A stretch of 50,745 bases of DNA from Lachnospiraceae bacterium (lineage in GTDB: Bacteria > Bacillota > Clostridia > Lachnospirales > Lachnospiraceae): positions 1 through 50,745 of the forward strand of contig JAAWIS010000016.1 of NCBI GenBank assembly GCA_022796475.1, read 5' to 3'. Shown here piece after piece: positions 1 to 8,629 of this stretch. Position 1 is the first letter of the stretch. Each line of letters opens with the position of its first letter. Made by a program: the position numbers and the translations under genes. The notes beneath the pieces are model-generated. The model worked only from the letters and a program-made list of their open reading frames with translations. It was not told the origin of the DNA and ran no database searches.

Positions 1-80
1 CCCTAAGCGGGGCATGGGGGTTACTGTGAAAGCTTGGCGCCCCGTCGCCAAGCTGTGCGGAAACGGGGCCGCGAAAACAG
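1..80. repeat. Structured repeat, cut by the window edge
   Basis: A GC-rich non-coding block ahead of the first gene. It contains a perfect 9-bp inverted repeat, AGCTTGGCG and CGCCAAGCT, separated by 6 bases (about 31-54). Two of its segments, one around GCCAAGCTGTG...CCGCGAA and one around GGCATGGG...TGTGAAAGCT, recur near 37684-37755 in the opposite order, as expected if both sites derive from a tandemly repeated unit. The remaining leader to the start codon at 128 shows no preQ1 riboswitch that I can recognise. Confidence 0.5.
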
Positions 81-127
81 CGTTATAGAGTAACATCTTT
101 CAGCAGATCATAAAAGAGGAGAATATT

Positions 128-1114
128 ATGGAAAAACGAACGGTTATCATAGACTGCGATCCAGGAATTGATGACAGCCTGGCATTAATGCTGGCTTTGG
201 TTTCACCTGAGATTCGGATTGCAGGAATTACGGTAGTAAGCGGAAATGTACCTGCTGATCAAGGCGGTAAAAATGCATTGAAAATTTTAAAATTTATGGG
301 ACAGCTTGATATTCCTGTCTGTCAGGGAGCCATGGTTCCACTGAAACGGGAATACATCAGCGCAAAAGATACCCATGGGGAAGATGGATTAGGAGAGTCA
401 GGAATTCCGGAAATAACAGAGGCGTCAGTTCATCCTGGAGCGGTTGATTTTATCCTGGATACTCTAAAGCGGGAGGAAAAAGTGTCAATAATTGCCATTG
501 GCCCTTTAACGAATCTTGCACTGGCCTTAAAAAAGGAGCCTTTGGCCTTTCAGAATCTGGATATGCTGGTATCTATGGGAGGCTGCTTTAAGAGCTACGG
601 AAACTGCTCTCCAGTAGCAGAATATAATTACTGGTGTGATCCGGACAGCGCAGAATATGTATATCAAAATCTGGGCAGGAAGATTCACATGGTGGGCCTG
701 GATGTAACCAGGGAAATTGTACTTAGTCCCAATATTTTGGAATATATGAAACGGCTGGATCAGAAAGAGTGTCAGAAGAGAGGCGCTTTTGTAGAAGCAA
801 TTACCCGTTTTTATTTTGATTATCACTGGAAATATGAAAATCTTATCGGATGTGTGGTGAATGATCCGCTGGCAGTAGCTTACTTTTTAAATCCGCAGCT
901 TTTAAGTGGATTTGATGCATATGTGGCAGTAGAAACTGGAGGAATTTCCATCGGACAGTCAGTAGTGGATGCCATGGGATTTTGGAAAAGACAGCCAAAT
1001 GCCCATGTCCTGACTCAGGTAGATTCTCTTGGTTTTTGGTCGTTTTTTCTGTCACGGCTTTATGGCATGGAAGAAGAGAGGATTCGCCAGGTATTAAAGG
1101 ATTTGATGATATGA
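128..1114 (+). CDS. queK: Nucleoside hydrolase, probable queuosine hydrolase QueK
   Basis: A 328-aa inosine/uridine-preferring nucleoside hydrolase family protein. These enzymes cleave the N-glycosidic bond of ribonucleosides using a Ca2+ ion held by an N-terminal aspartate cluster. The cluster is visible as DCDPGIDD at residues 9-16, and the C-terminal Asp ligand lies in VVNDPLAV (D246). Length is normal for the family. The start at 128 follows an AGAGGAGA ribosome site. The substrate is inferred from context: the next two genes are an ECF S-component and a small radical-SAM protein, and this trio is the queuine salvage set described in Clostridioides difficile, where QueK releases queuine from queuosine. 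A general purine or pyrimidine nucleosidase cannot be excluded from sequence alone. Family is certain; the queuosine assignment is moderately strong. Confidence 0.85.
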   Translation: MEKRTVIIDCDPGIDDSLALMLALVSPEIRIAGITVVSGNVPADQGGKNALKILKFMGQLDIPVCQGAMVPLKREYISAKDTHGEDGLGESGIPEITEASVHPGAVDFILDTLKREEKVSIIAIGPLTNLALALKKEPLAFQNLDMLVSMGGCFKSYGNCSPVAEYNYWCDPDSAEYVYQNLGRKIHMVGLDVTREIVLSPNILEYMKRLDQKECQKRGAFVEAITRFYFDYHWKYENLIGCVVNDPLAVAYFLNPQLLSGFDAYVAVETGGISIGQSVVDAMGFWKRQPNAHVLTQVDSLGFWSFFLSRLYGMEEERIRQVLKDLMI

Positions 1115-1206
1115 CAGTTATTGCCGGCAAAGGATTTGTAAGGAAAGTGCCGGCTGGATTTGGACAGAAACGATAGATGGAATATGAGAAAAAGGAGATT
1201 TTACAA

Positions 1207-1881
1207 ATGGAGTACAGTAAAAAAGAAAGAATGAGCAGAAAGAAAGAGAAGATAGGGATGAATGGAGTGGAAGAAATCATACAGCCGGAAAAACGGAACA
1301 AAAAAAGGATGCAGTCAAACTGTATGCGGCTGACCATGGCTGCCTTTTGCATTTCCATAAATTTTGCAGGGGCCTATCTTGCCCTTTGCTTAAAGCTTCC
1401 AGTATATTTAGACAGCATTGGAACCATTTTGGCTGGAGCGGTTCTTGGCCCCTGGTATGGAATGGCGGTAGCTTTCGGAAGCGGGCTGCTCAGCGGGGTA
1501 ACTTCCGATATTTACGCTATATATTTTTTGCCTGCCGGAATGATTACTGGGGCTGCCGCCGGTTTTTTGTTTCCTACCCGGCTGTTTGATAAAAAAAGGA
1601 TGCCTCTTGGAACGGCTTTGATTACACTGCCGGGAACAGCAGTCAGCTCGTGCATTTCTGCTTTTTTGTTCCACGGGGTAACCTCTTCTGGTTCTTCTAT
1701 TCTGGTTCAGTTGTTAAGCCAACTGGGATGCAGCATGGTGGTAAGCGCATTTGCAGTGCAGATTATTACGGAATATGCCGACCGTTTCATTTCAGTAGCA
1801 TTTGTGCTGATATTAAGGGCATGTATGACTGCAGATATGAAAGTTCGCTTGAAAGGGGGACGGCCCCATGGAGCGGTATAA
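1207..1881 (+). CDS. qrtT: ECF transporter S-component, probable queuine/queuosine transporter QrtT
   Basis: A small hydrophobic integral membrane protein of about 224 aa with five to six predicted membrane segments after a strongly basic, charged N-terminus of about 35 residues. It resembles substrate-binding S-components of energy-coupling factor transporters, which share a general EcfA/A'/T module encoded elsewhere. No ATPase is present locally. I chose ATG 1207 because AAGGAG lies 9 bases upstream; an earlier in-frame ATG at 1177 has no ribosome site. The last 14 bases overlap the downstream radical-SAM gene, implying translational coupling. Position between nucleoside hydrolase and QueL-like genes suggests queuine or queuosine as ligand (inference). 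Another ECF S-component specificity, such as riboflavin or a nucleobase, is possible by fold. Confidence 0.75.
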   Translation: MEYSKKERMSRKKEKIGMNGVEEIIQPEKRNKKRMQSNCMRLTMAAFCISINFAGAYLALCLKLPVYLDSIGTILAGAVLGPWYGMAVAFGSGLLSGVTSDIYAIYFLPAGMITGAAAGFLFPTRLFDKKRMPLGTALITLPGTAVSSCISAFLFHGVTSSGSSILVQLLSQLGCSMVVSAFAVQIITEYADRFISVAFVLILRACMTADMKVRLKGGRPHGAV

Positions 1882-2557
1882 TGTGATTCGAAATAAGAAC
1901 CAAAGAGAAATTGTCCTTTTGAAATCCTTTCCCTGTGCCTGGGGAAAATGTAAATTTTGTGACTATATTAACGATAATTCCAGAAATGAAGAGGAGATGA
2001 CAGTCTTTAATTCCCGGATTCTTTCCAGAGTAACAGGAGAACTTGGTGTTCTGGAAGTGATCAATTCCGGAAGCTGCTTTGAACTTCCAAAAGCTACACT
2101 GGAAGAGATCCGGAAGATTGTCCACGAGAAAAATATAAAAGAGCTGTTTTTTGAATCACACTGGATGTATCGCCATAAGCTGAATGAAATGCGGGATTTT
2201 ATGGGGATTCCCATCACCTATAAGATTGGGGTGGAAACCTTTGACTATGGGTTTCGGGAACAGTATCTTAATAAACATGCAGACTTTAAAACACCGGATG
2301 AAGTTGCAAAGTTTTTTGATTCACCTTGTATTATGGTTGGAATAAAAGGACAGACCAGAGAAATGATCGACTATGATATCCGCATGGTAAAAAAGCATTT
2401 TCGATTAGGAACTATTAATGTATTTACTAATAATACGACTCAGGTTAAAAAAGATCAGGAGCTGGTGGAATGGTTCATTAAGACCTATGAATGGCTGAAG
2501 GAGGATCCATCCATTGAAGTCCTTTACGAAAATACGGATTTTGGCGTAGGCGACTAA
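1868..2557 (+). CDS. queL: Radical-SAM family protein, probable queuine lyase QueL
   Basis: A 229-aa protein, short for a radical-SAM enzyme. The cysteines expected to bind the [4Fe-4S] cluster lie at C23, C28 and C31 in PCAWGKCKFCDY, giving CX4CX2C rather than the usual CX3CX2C. Downstream, the NSGSCFELP segment and a pattern of alternating strands and helices suit a partial TIM barrel. The context (nucleoside hydrolase, ECF S-component) matches the gut-bacterial pathway in which QueL converts queuine to preQ1, which Tgt can insert into tRNA. ATG 1868 follows a GAAAGGGGG ribosome site and overlaps the preceding gene by 14 bases. Family and pathway call rest on motif plus synteny, not on a database match. 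Confidence 0.78.
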   Translation: MERYNVIRNKNQREIVLLKSFPCAWGKCKFCDYINDNSRNEEEMTVFNSRILSRVTGELGVLEVINSGSCFELPKATLEEIRKIVHEKNIKELFFESHWMYRHKLNEMRDFMGIPITYKIGVETFDYGFREQYLNKHADFKTPDEVAKFFDSPCIMVGIKGQTREMIDYDIRMVKKHFRLGTINVFTNNTTQVKKDQELVEWFIKTYEWLKEDPSIEVLYENTDFGVGD

Positions 2558-2615
2558 TAAACAGCCCTTCGGAATCTGACGAATCTTACCTCTAAATTTA
2601 TGGAAATTTTATGGA

Positions 2616-2652
2616 AAAAGTACCTTCTGGGGATTTTGCAGAGGGTACTTTT
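2616..2652 (+). terminator. Hairpin terminator after the queuine cassette
   Basis: Left arm AAAAGTACCTTCT (2616-2628) pairs with right arm AGAGGGTACTTTT (2640-2652), with one mismatch and an 11-base loop. The T-run is part of the stem, so termination may be modest. Confidence 0.55.
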
Positions 2653-2734
2653 GTGCTATGATAAGGGCAGGATCTTTTACAGTATAATGGTTCAGCACAG
2701 GTTATCAGAATAAGGAAGAAGGTGAAAATTTCCA

Positions 2735-3160
2735 ATGTCATACACAATTTATGTCAGGATGAAAAAAGTCGGAAAACAGAAAAAGGAAGAGCTTGATCCG
2801 GTTTCGTTTGAACTGGAGAAAAAGCCGGATACAGTGAAAGAATTGATTACAGCTTTGGTAGCGTCCGGAGTCAGGGATTATAATGAGCGGAAGGCTAAGG
2901 GGGAGATTATCCAGTATCTGACCAGAGAAGAGATTGCCACTCAGGCTGAGGCTGGAAAGATTTCCTTTGGAGATTTGAGGGGAAATGATGCAGATTTAAA
3001 AAAAGCCATAGAAAATGGGATTCAATGCTTTGAAGATGGGATTTACCGCATTTTTGCAGGACAAGAAGAAGTGACCAGCTTAGAGCAGAAGTTTTCATGG
3101 GCGGAGGATACGGTATTTACATTTATCCGGCTTGCTATGTTATCCGGCAGGCTTTGGTGA
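2735..3160 (+). CDS. Small protein with ubiquitin-like (beta-grasp) pattern
   Basis: A 141-aa soluble protein I do not recognise as a named family. Its start (YTIYVRMKKVG, then ELDPVSFELEKKPDTVKELI) reads as two strands followed by a helix. Its end (IYRIFAGQEEVTSLEQKF, then EDTVFTFIRLAMLSGR) closely follows the ubiquitin pattern of LIFAGKQLEDGRTLSDYNI...STLHLVLRLRGG. Between them sits an insert of about 55 residues, mostly helical and charged. This suggests a beta-grasp fold with an insertion; no C-terminal di-glycine is present (it ends SGRLW). It lies 22 bases upstream of the giant DUF4132-type gene in the same orientation, so the two products probably act together. Function unknown. Confidence 0.7.
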   Translation: MSYTIYVRMKKVGKQKKEELDPVSFELEKKPDTVKELITALVASGVRDYNERKAKGEIIQYLTREEIATQAEAGKISFGDLRGNDADLKKAIENGIQCFEDGIYRIFAGQEEVTSLEQKFSWAEDTVFTFIRLAMLSGRLW

Positions 3161-3182
3161 TAAGTGGTTTCAGGAGGAGATT

Positions 3183-6100
3183 ATGGCAGAGTTTACATAT
3201 CAGACAAGAAAAAAGTTAACAGAAGAATGGGTAAAACAGGTGAAGAATCAGGAAGGGAATTTATCAGATACAGAGCGTTCTCTTTTGCCCGGAACAAGTT
3301 ACTATTCTGTGCCTGTGAAAGCCTGTGAATGGATGCAGCAGCTTTTGGAAAGCGGAACTTGCAGCAAACTAAGCGATCTGTATAAGACCCAGTTTTCCCG
3401 GCTGACTGCTGTCTGTGTACCCAAAGAGAAGACGGAAGAGTTTTACTATGCATTAGATGAAATGAATCAGTTTCAGATGACGGCAGGATGGTATCGGAGG
3501 AGTATTCGGTCTGCAAGTTACGAACCCTTTGTCCGCGGAAGTATTTTGCTGCTTTGGGGGTATTCCAGGCTGAAATTTTACGGCGGGAACCTGGCAGATG
3601 TGCTGACGGGGAAGGTGGATCCGGAAATTTATGATCATGCAAGGACAGAATACTGGACGTATGACGGGATGCTGGCAGCACAGATTGACCGGGGAGATGA
3701 AAAAACGATCCAGGCAGTAAAAGATATCCTGTTAGGTGAAACGAACACGCTGATGATTAGCTATGAGCTGATCCGCGGGATTGTAAAAAGTAAAAATAAG
3801 GAATTATACCAACTGTTAGGACAGTTTTTGTTGGCAGCACGTCTTCAGGAGGGGGCCAGGCAGGCGGTTTGCGAAACCATGGATGCCGGGAGGCCAGAAG
3901 CATTCCTTAGCTTATTTCAAGTAATCGAAGAGAATAACCTGATCCGGTATTCTTCTGTGAAGCGGGCGGTAAGCACATGGATTGGAATTTTTAATGAAAA
4001 AAGTGTGGATCGGATTACGGAAAAACTGGTCCGGCTTATGGGGCAGTGTCTGCGGGATGAAGCATTTTGTGAAGAGCAGCTTGCCACAAATGATTCAGTT
4101 GCCATAAGCTGCGGGCTGTGGGCAAAAGGTTTTTACGATGCACAAAAGGCAATTGAAGCAGAGCTTATGTTAGTCCGGAATGGAACGAAAAATCAAAAGA
4201 TGACGGCTTCCTATTTTAACCGTTCCCTTCAGGACAGTAAATTAAGGATGCAGGTATCCAGGGAGGTAATTGTATCGTATCCAGATGATCTGGAGTTAGT
4301 AGCCTGTTTCCTTCCCGGATTTTTGGGGGATGCCAGCTATGAGCTGAGTAGCCTTGTGAATGATAAGCATAATGGATATTATTCCCTTCAGGACTGCAAG
4401 GCCAGGGAACCGAAACAGATTCCGGTGGAAAAATGGTTCCGGGACAAGGAGGATGCCAGGCATATTTACGGCCTTCTAAAGGAGCTGCTAAAACAGATCC
4501 CAAAGAAGGGAATCGATTTAAATCCTTGTATTTTTCCGTGGCACAGGGTAGTGATGTATCAGTCTGATGTGGCAGTCAGGCTGTGTCTGATTGCATGGAT
4601 TCTGCAGGATGAAGACTGTCTTGATGAAGCAGCAGACTGGATTCCTTTGGTAGGCCAGGGAGAGGCTTACGGATCCAGGGCAGCAGCGGCAAGAGTTCTG
4701 CTGTACCAGCCAAAATCAAAGGTAAGAAGAGAGCGGTTATTTGAACTGCTGCATAATCCGGAAGAAACTACCATGCGCTCTGCTTTCCGTCTGGTAGAAG
4801 CTCTGAAACTGTCAAAGGAAGACTACGAAAAGATTGAACAGAATCTAAAATATAAGGCAGGCCGCAGCCAAACGCTTTCCCTTTTAAAGCAGCAGAAAAA
4901 GGAGGAGCTGACTGCCTGCATCGGAAGGCTGGTGCAGTCTAAATCAGAAGAATGCCGTATGGGAGCGCTGGATCTGGCCCTCCAGATGAAAAAAGAGGAC
5001 GAAAAAGAGTTTTCCAAATTAAAGCCGCTGCTGTCAGGGCTGACACAGCCGACGGGAAGAGAACAGGTACTGCTGGATGAATTGTTAGGAGAAGAGAGTA
5101 AGGCTCAGAGCATTCTAAACCTGCCGGGATACGGTTTGTATGATGAGAAAAAAGCCTGGATCCTTCCAGATGTTAAGACCAATGAGAAAGAAGCAGAAAA
5201 CCTGTTTGCTTATGGAGAGAAAGAATGTATCCGTATTTTGCATCAGTTAAATAAGCTGATTGAGGAAAAGAAAGACCTGGAGTACAAGACCACATGGGGC
5301 GAAGAGATGCTGTTAGGGACAGATTTAAGGACCAGCAGCCGTATTCATGGGGTGCCGGATGCAGTGCCGTTAGACGAATATCCTTTCCGTCCGCTTTGGG
5401 AGGAATTTTATCAAAAGGAAATCAAAACACCTGAAATGCTGCTGGAGCTGTACCTGTATCAGTGCTGCCGGGCAAAAAGAAACATTTATGAGAAAAATAG
5501 TTCTCTTTACAAAAAGGTATTTGGAAAAGGAACGATAAAAAAAGCTCCATTCCAGGAATTGGTTCAGGGGCTTCGCTATGGGAAACAGGCAGGAACGATC
5601 ATTAACGTATTATTCTGGCAGTATATTCCGAAAGAATTAAAGGTGAAGTGGGGCTTAATCGGGATTGCAAAGCTTTTAACTGTGCTGGATGAGGAAAATT
5701 CCCTGTGTGAATTAAGTGAAAAACGGTGGAATGGTGAAATAGAGGTATATACAATCCGGGCTGCCGATTATCCTGTGTTTAGCGAACTGCGGGGATGGCT
5801 TAACCTGGCAGAAGGAAAGGACTGGAAAATTGCATTCGTTTTACGGTTCCGGCTTCACAAGTATTATGAAACCGTGAAAAAGAAAGAAAAGGCAAAACGC
5901 TATAGCTATTACAACAACAGTTATCTTACACTAACCGATTTTGTGCGCTGCTACACAGAAGGAATTTGGGATAAGGATTTATTTTATAAAGCTGTTTTTA
6001 CTTTCCTGAATCTGGGAAGTATTTTAGGCCCTGTTAGTACTGTGGAACAGAAGGGGGCAGTTGCTTACCGAAAAGCCAGAGTAGGCGACTTAAGTGCATT

Positions 6101-8378
6101 TTTTGGGCATCAGGTGATCAAGCCTGTAGACGGAAAATATCGGTTTGATACCATTGGCAAAGAGATTCCGGCTATGGATTTTGCACATGAACTATATAGG
6201 GAAGTGATTCCGAAAGTACTGACAGTAGAGTTAAAGCGGGGAGAACAGGCTACGCCTTTTTCAGCTTTTATCCCAAATATCCAGGTGATCTATGGAATTG
6301 ACTACATGATTCAAATTTTAACGGCTCTGGGAAAAGATACTCTGCAAAGGGGCTATTCCTATCGTCTTAGCCAGACCGAGCGAAAAGTTGTGCTCAGCCA
6401 TCTGCTGGAAGTTTGCCATCCAAAGCCGGAAGAAGGGGCTAAAGATCTGAAGAAGGCGCTAAAAGGAACGGATATTACAAAGAAACGGCTGGTTGAGCTG
6501 GCTATGTACGCCCAGCAGTGGATTCCAATTGTGGAGGAATACCTTGCTCTTCCAGGTTTCCAAAGCGGCTGCTATTACTTTATGGCGCATACCAGCGAGA
6601 GTCTGGATGAATATACCGCTGCTATGGTGGCAAAATATACCCCTCTTTCTCCGGAAGAACTTCGGGACGGGGCCTTTGATTTGAATTGGTTTTTTGAAGC
6701 TTATCATAAGCTGGGAGAAAAGGAATTTAAGCTTTTGTATGATGCAGCAAAATATTCTTCCGGTGGAACGGCTCACACCAGGGCAAGGAAGTATGCGGAT
6801 GCAGCCCTTGGAAAGGTGGGGAAGGAAGAACTGATTTTAGAGATAGAAGAGAAACGGAACAAAGATCGATTGATGAGCCTTGGCCTTCTTCCCCTTGATG
6901 CTGAAAAGGGAAAACGGGAAGCAGACTTATTGGATCGCTACCAGTTTATTCAGAAGTTTAAGAAGGAAAGCCGGAATTTCGGCGCTCAAAGACGGGCCAG
7001 CGAAGGCCATGCAGTGGATCTGGCTCTCAGAAATTTAAGCGTTAACGCAGGTTTTACTGATGTAACCAGGCTGGTTTTGAGGATGGAAACAAAGCTGGTG
7101 GAATCCATGGAAGGGTATTTTGAATGGGCAGCATTAGATCCGGGGGAAGGAAAACCGGAAGAAGAGATTCAGCTTCGGATTTATGTGGATGAAACCGGAA
7201 AAAGTACGCTTCAATGCCAAAAGGGCGAAAAGCTTTTAAAATCCATTCCAACTAAGTACAAAAAGCATGAAACTATCCTGGCATACCAGGAGATGAATAA
7301 AAAATTAAAGGAACAGTACAGACGCACCAGACAGATGATGGAACAGGCTATGGAAGACAGGACATTCTTTGAAGTTTGGGAATTTTTGGAACTTATGAAA
7401 AATCCTGTTGTGCGTCCTATCGTAGAACCCCTGGTGGTAAAATTAGAAAAGGGCAGAAGCAAAGCAGGAAAAACCAAAGATTATGGGGAAATGTCCGGCG
7501 AGGGAAGGATTGGCTTTTTAACAGAATCCGGCTTATGCGGCTGGTCTGGGAAAACAGTGAAGGTAAAGCCTAATGATAAGATTTTGATTGCCCATCCGTA
7601 TGATCTGTATGAAGAAGGTCATTGGCATGATTACCAGAAACTTCTGTTTGAGAAAAAGATGAAGCAGCCATTTAAGCAGGTATTCCGTGAGCTGTATGTA
7701 AAGCTGTCCGAAGAGCTGGAAAAAGAGCATTCCATGATGTTTTCCGGAAACCAAATCCAGCCTCAGAAAACAGTAGGGGCTTTGAGAAGCCGCCGATGGG
7801 TAGCAGACTATGAGGACGGCCTTCAAAAGGTTTATTACAAGGAAAACATTGTGGCTCAGATTTACGCTTTGGCAGACTGGTTCTCACCAAGTGATATTGA
7901 AGCGCCCACCTTGGAATGGGTTGTATTTACCGATCGGAAAACCTTCCGTCCTTTACCGATTAAGGAGATTCCGGATATTATCTACAGCGAGGTAATGCGG
8001 GATGTGGATCTAGCGGTCAGTGTGGCACATGCAGGAGGCGTTGATCCGGAAACCAGCCATTCTACAGTAGAAATGCGGAAAGCCATTGTGGAATGCAATC
8101 TGGAACTGTTCCAGGTAAAAAATGTAAAGCTGGAAGGAAATCATGCAGTGATCACTGGAAAATTGGGACAGTATACGGTGCATTTAGGAAGCGGGATTGT
8201 GCATCAGATGGGAAATGCAATGCTGGCAGTACTCCCTGTACATTCCCAGCATCGGGGAAGGATCTTTTTGCCTTTTGTTGATGATGATCCTAAGACGGCA
8301 GAAATTATGTCAAAGATTCTGCTGTTTGCAGAAGATACAAAAATCAAGGATCCCAGTATTTTAACTCAAATCCGGTAA
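3183..8378 (+). CDS. Giant DUF4132-type protein, 1731 aa
   Basis: A very large cytoplasmic protein with no signal peptide or membrane segment. It is mostly alpha-helical with repeat-like stretches in the first 1000 residues. The last 250 residues (for example YSEVMRDVDLAVSVAHAGG and the segment ending PKTAEIMSKILLFAEDTKI) resemble the DUF4132/MolR-type C-terminal domain, which has no settled function. I chose ATG 3183 because CAGGAGGAGA lies directly upstream; an earlier in-frame ATG at 3132 lies inside the preceding gene and lacks a ribosome site. It follows the ubiquitin-like small protein by 22 bases. Large DUF4132 proteins have been noted beside MoxR/vWA-type ATPase modules in other bacteria; none is seen here. 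Role unknown. Confidence 0.75.
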   Translation: MAEFTYQTRKKLTEEWVKQVKNQEGNLSDTERSLLPGTSYYSVPVKACEWMQQLLESGTCSKLSDLYKTQFSRLTAVCVPKEKTEEFYYALDEMNQFQMTAGWYRRSIRSASYEPFVRGSILLLWGYSRLKFYGGNLADVLTGKVDPEIYDHARTEYWTYDGMLAAQIDRGDEKTIQAVKDILLGETNTLMISYELIRGIVKSKNKELYQLLGQFLLAARLQEGARQAVCETMDAGRPEAFLSLFQVIEENNLIRYSSVKRAVSTWIGIFNEKSVDRITEKLVRLMGQCLRDEAFCEEQLATNDSVAISCGLWAKGFYDAQKAIEAELMLVRNGTKNQKMTASYFNRSLQDSKLRMQVSREVIVSYPDDLELVACFLPGFLGDASYELSSLVNDKHNGYYSLQDCKAREPKQIPVEKWFRDKEDARHIYGLLKELLKQIPKKGIDLNPCIFPWHRVVMYQSDVAVRLCLIAWILQDEDCLDEAADWIPLVGQGEAYGSRAAAARVLLYQPKSKVRRERLFELLHNPEETTMRSAFRLVEALKLSKEDYEKIEQNLKYKAGRSQTLSLLKQQKKEELTACIGRLVQSKSEECRMGALDLALQMKKEDEKEFSKLKPLLSGLTQPTGREQVLLDELLGEESKAQSILNLPGYGLYDEKKAWILPDVKTNEKEAENLFAYGEKECIRILHQLNKLIEEKKDLEYKTTWGEEMLLGTDLRTSSRIHGVPDAVPLDEYPFRPLWEEFYQKEIKTPEMLLELYLYQCCRAKRNIYEKNSSLYKKVFGKGTIKKAPFQELVQGLRYGKQAGTIINVLFWQYIPKELKVKWGLIGIAKLLTVLDEENSLCELSEKRWNGEIEVYTIRAADYPVFSELRGWLNLAEGKDWKIAFVLRFRLHKYYETVKKKEKAKRYSYYNNSYLTLTDFVRCYTEGIWDKDLFYKAVFTFLNLGSILGPVSTVEQKGAVAYRKARVGDLSAFFGHQVIKPVDGKYRFDTIGKEIPAMDFAHELYREVIPKVLTVELKRGEQATPFSAFIPNIQVIYGIDYMIQILTALGKDTLQRGYSYRLSQTERKVVLSHLLEVCHPKPEEGAKDLKKALKGTDITKKRLVELAMYAQQWIPIVEEYLALPGFQSGCYYFMAHTSESLDEYTAAMVAKYTPLSPEELRDGAFDLNWFFEAYHKLGEKEFKLLYDAAKYSSGGTAHTRARKYADAALGKVGKEELILEIEEKRNKDRLMSLGLLPLDAEKGKREADLLDRYQFIQKFKKESRNFGAQRRASEGHAVDLALRNLSVNAGFTDVTRLVLRMETKLVESMEGYFEWAALDPGEGKPEEEIQLRIYVDETGKSTLQCQKGEKLLKSIPTKYKKHETILAYQEMNKKLKEQYRRTRQMMEQAMEDRTFFEVWEFLELMKNPVVRPIVEPLVVKLEKGRSKAGKTKDYGEMSGEGRIGFLTESGLCGWSGKTVKVKPNDKILIAHPYDLYEEGHWHDYQKLLFEKKMKQPFKQVFRELYVKLSEELEKEHSMMFSGNQIQPQKTVGALRSRRWVADYEDGLQKVYYKENIVAQIYALADWFSPSDIEAPTLEWVVFTDRKTFRPLPIKEIPDIIYSEVMRDVDLAVSVAHAGGVDPETSHSTVEMRKAIVECNLELFQVKNVKLEGNHAVITGKLGQYTVHLGSGIVHQMGNAMLAVLPVHSQHRGRIFLPFVDDDPKTAEIMSKILLFAEDTKIKDPSILTQIR

Positions 8379-8414
8379 CTGAAAATCAATAGCAAATTGC
8401 GGAAACAATCCAAG

Positions 8415-8510
8415 AGGCTGCTGCAAAAACTAGCATTCCTACAATAATCGCAGAAGTGATTGAGAAATTCGGACGATATGCTGTGGGGTTTCGCCATTTT
8501 GCAGCAGCCT
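8415..8510. terminator. Long inverted repeat between convergent genes
   Basis: AGGCTGCTGCAAAA (8415-8428) and its exact complement TTTTGCAGCAGCCT (8497-8510) enclose 68 bases. The site lies between the stop of the plus-strand DUF4132 gene and that of the minus-strand degV, so a bidirectional terminator is likely. The long loop would also suit a small non-autonomous element with 14-bp ends. Confidence 0.5.
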
Positions 8511-8629
8511 TTTGGGTTTTGGCTTATTTAACGAAGTCTGTTTACTGGCCTTACCTGGATAGATTTTCCACAGCCAGCCTTTTGAATACAGATGATAACT
8601 TACGCTTTACGAAAAATAAGTTTCAAATG

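Noticed and set aside
61-127. Possible preQ1 riboswitch ahead of the queuine cassette
   Set aside because: No recognisable preQ1-I or preQ1-II core sequence or pseudoknot in the available leader.
843-1358. 171-codon minus-strand frame
   Set aside because: It is antisense to the nucleoside hydrolase and the S-component, has no ribosome site, and no domain-like residues.
2651-2688. Promoter with TATAAT at 2683 for the DUF4132 pair
   Set aside because: The -10 box is good but no acceptable -35 hexamer lies at 16-18 bases, so it is left out of the features.
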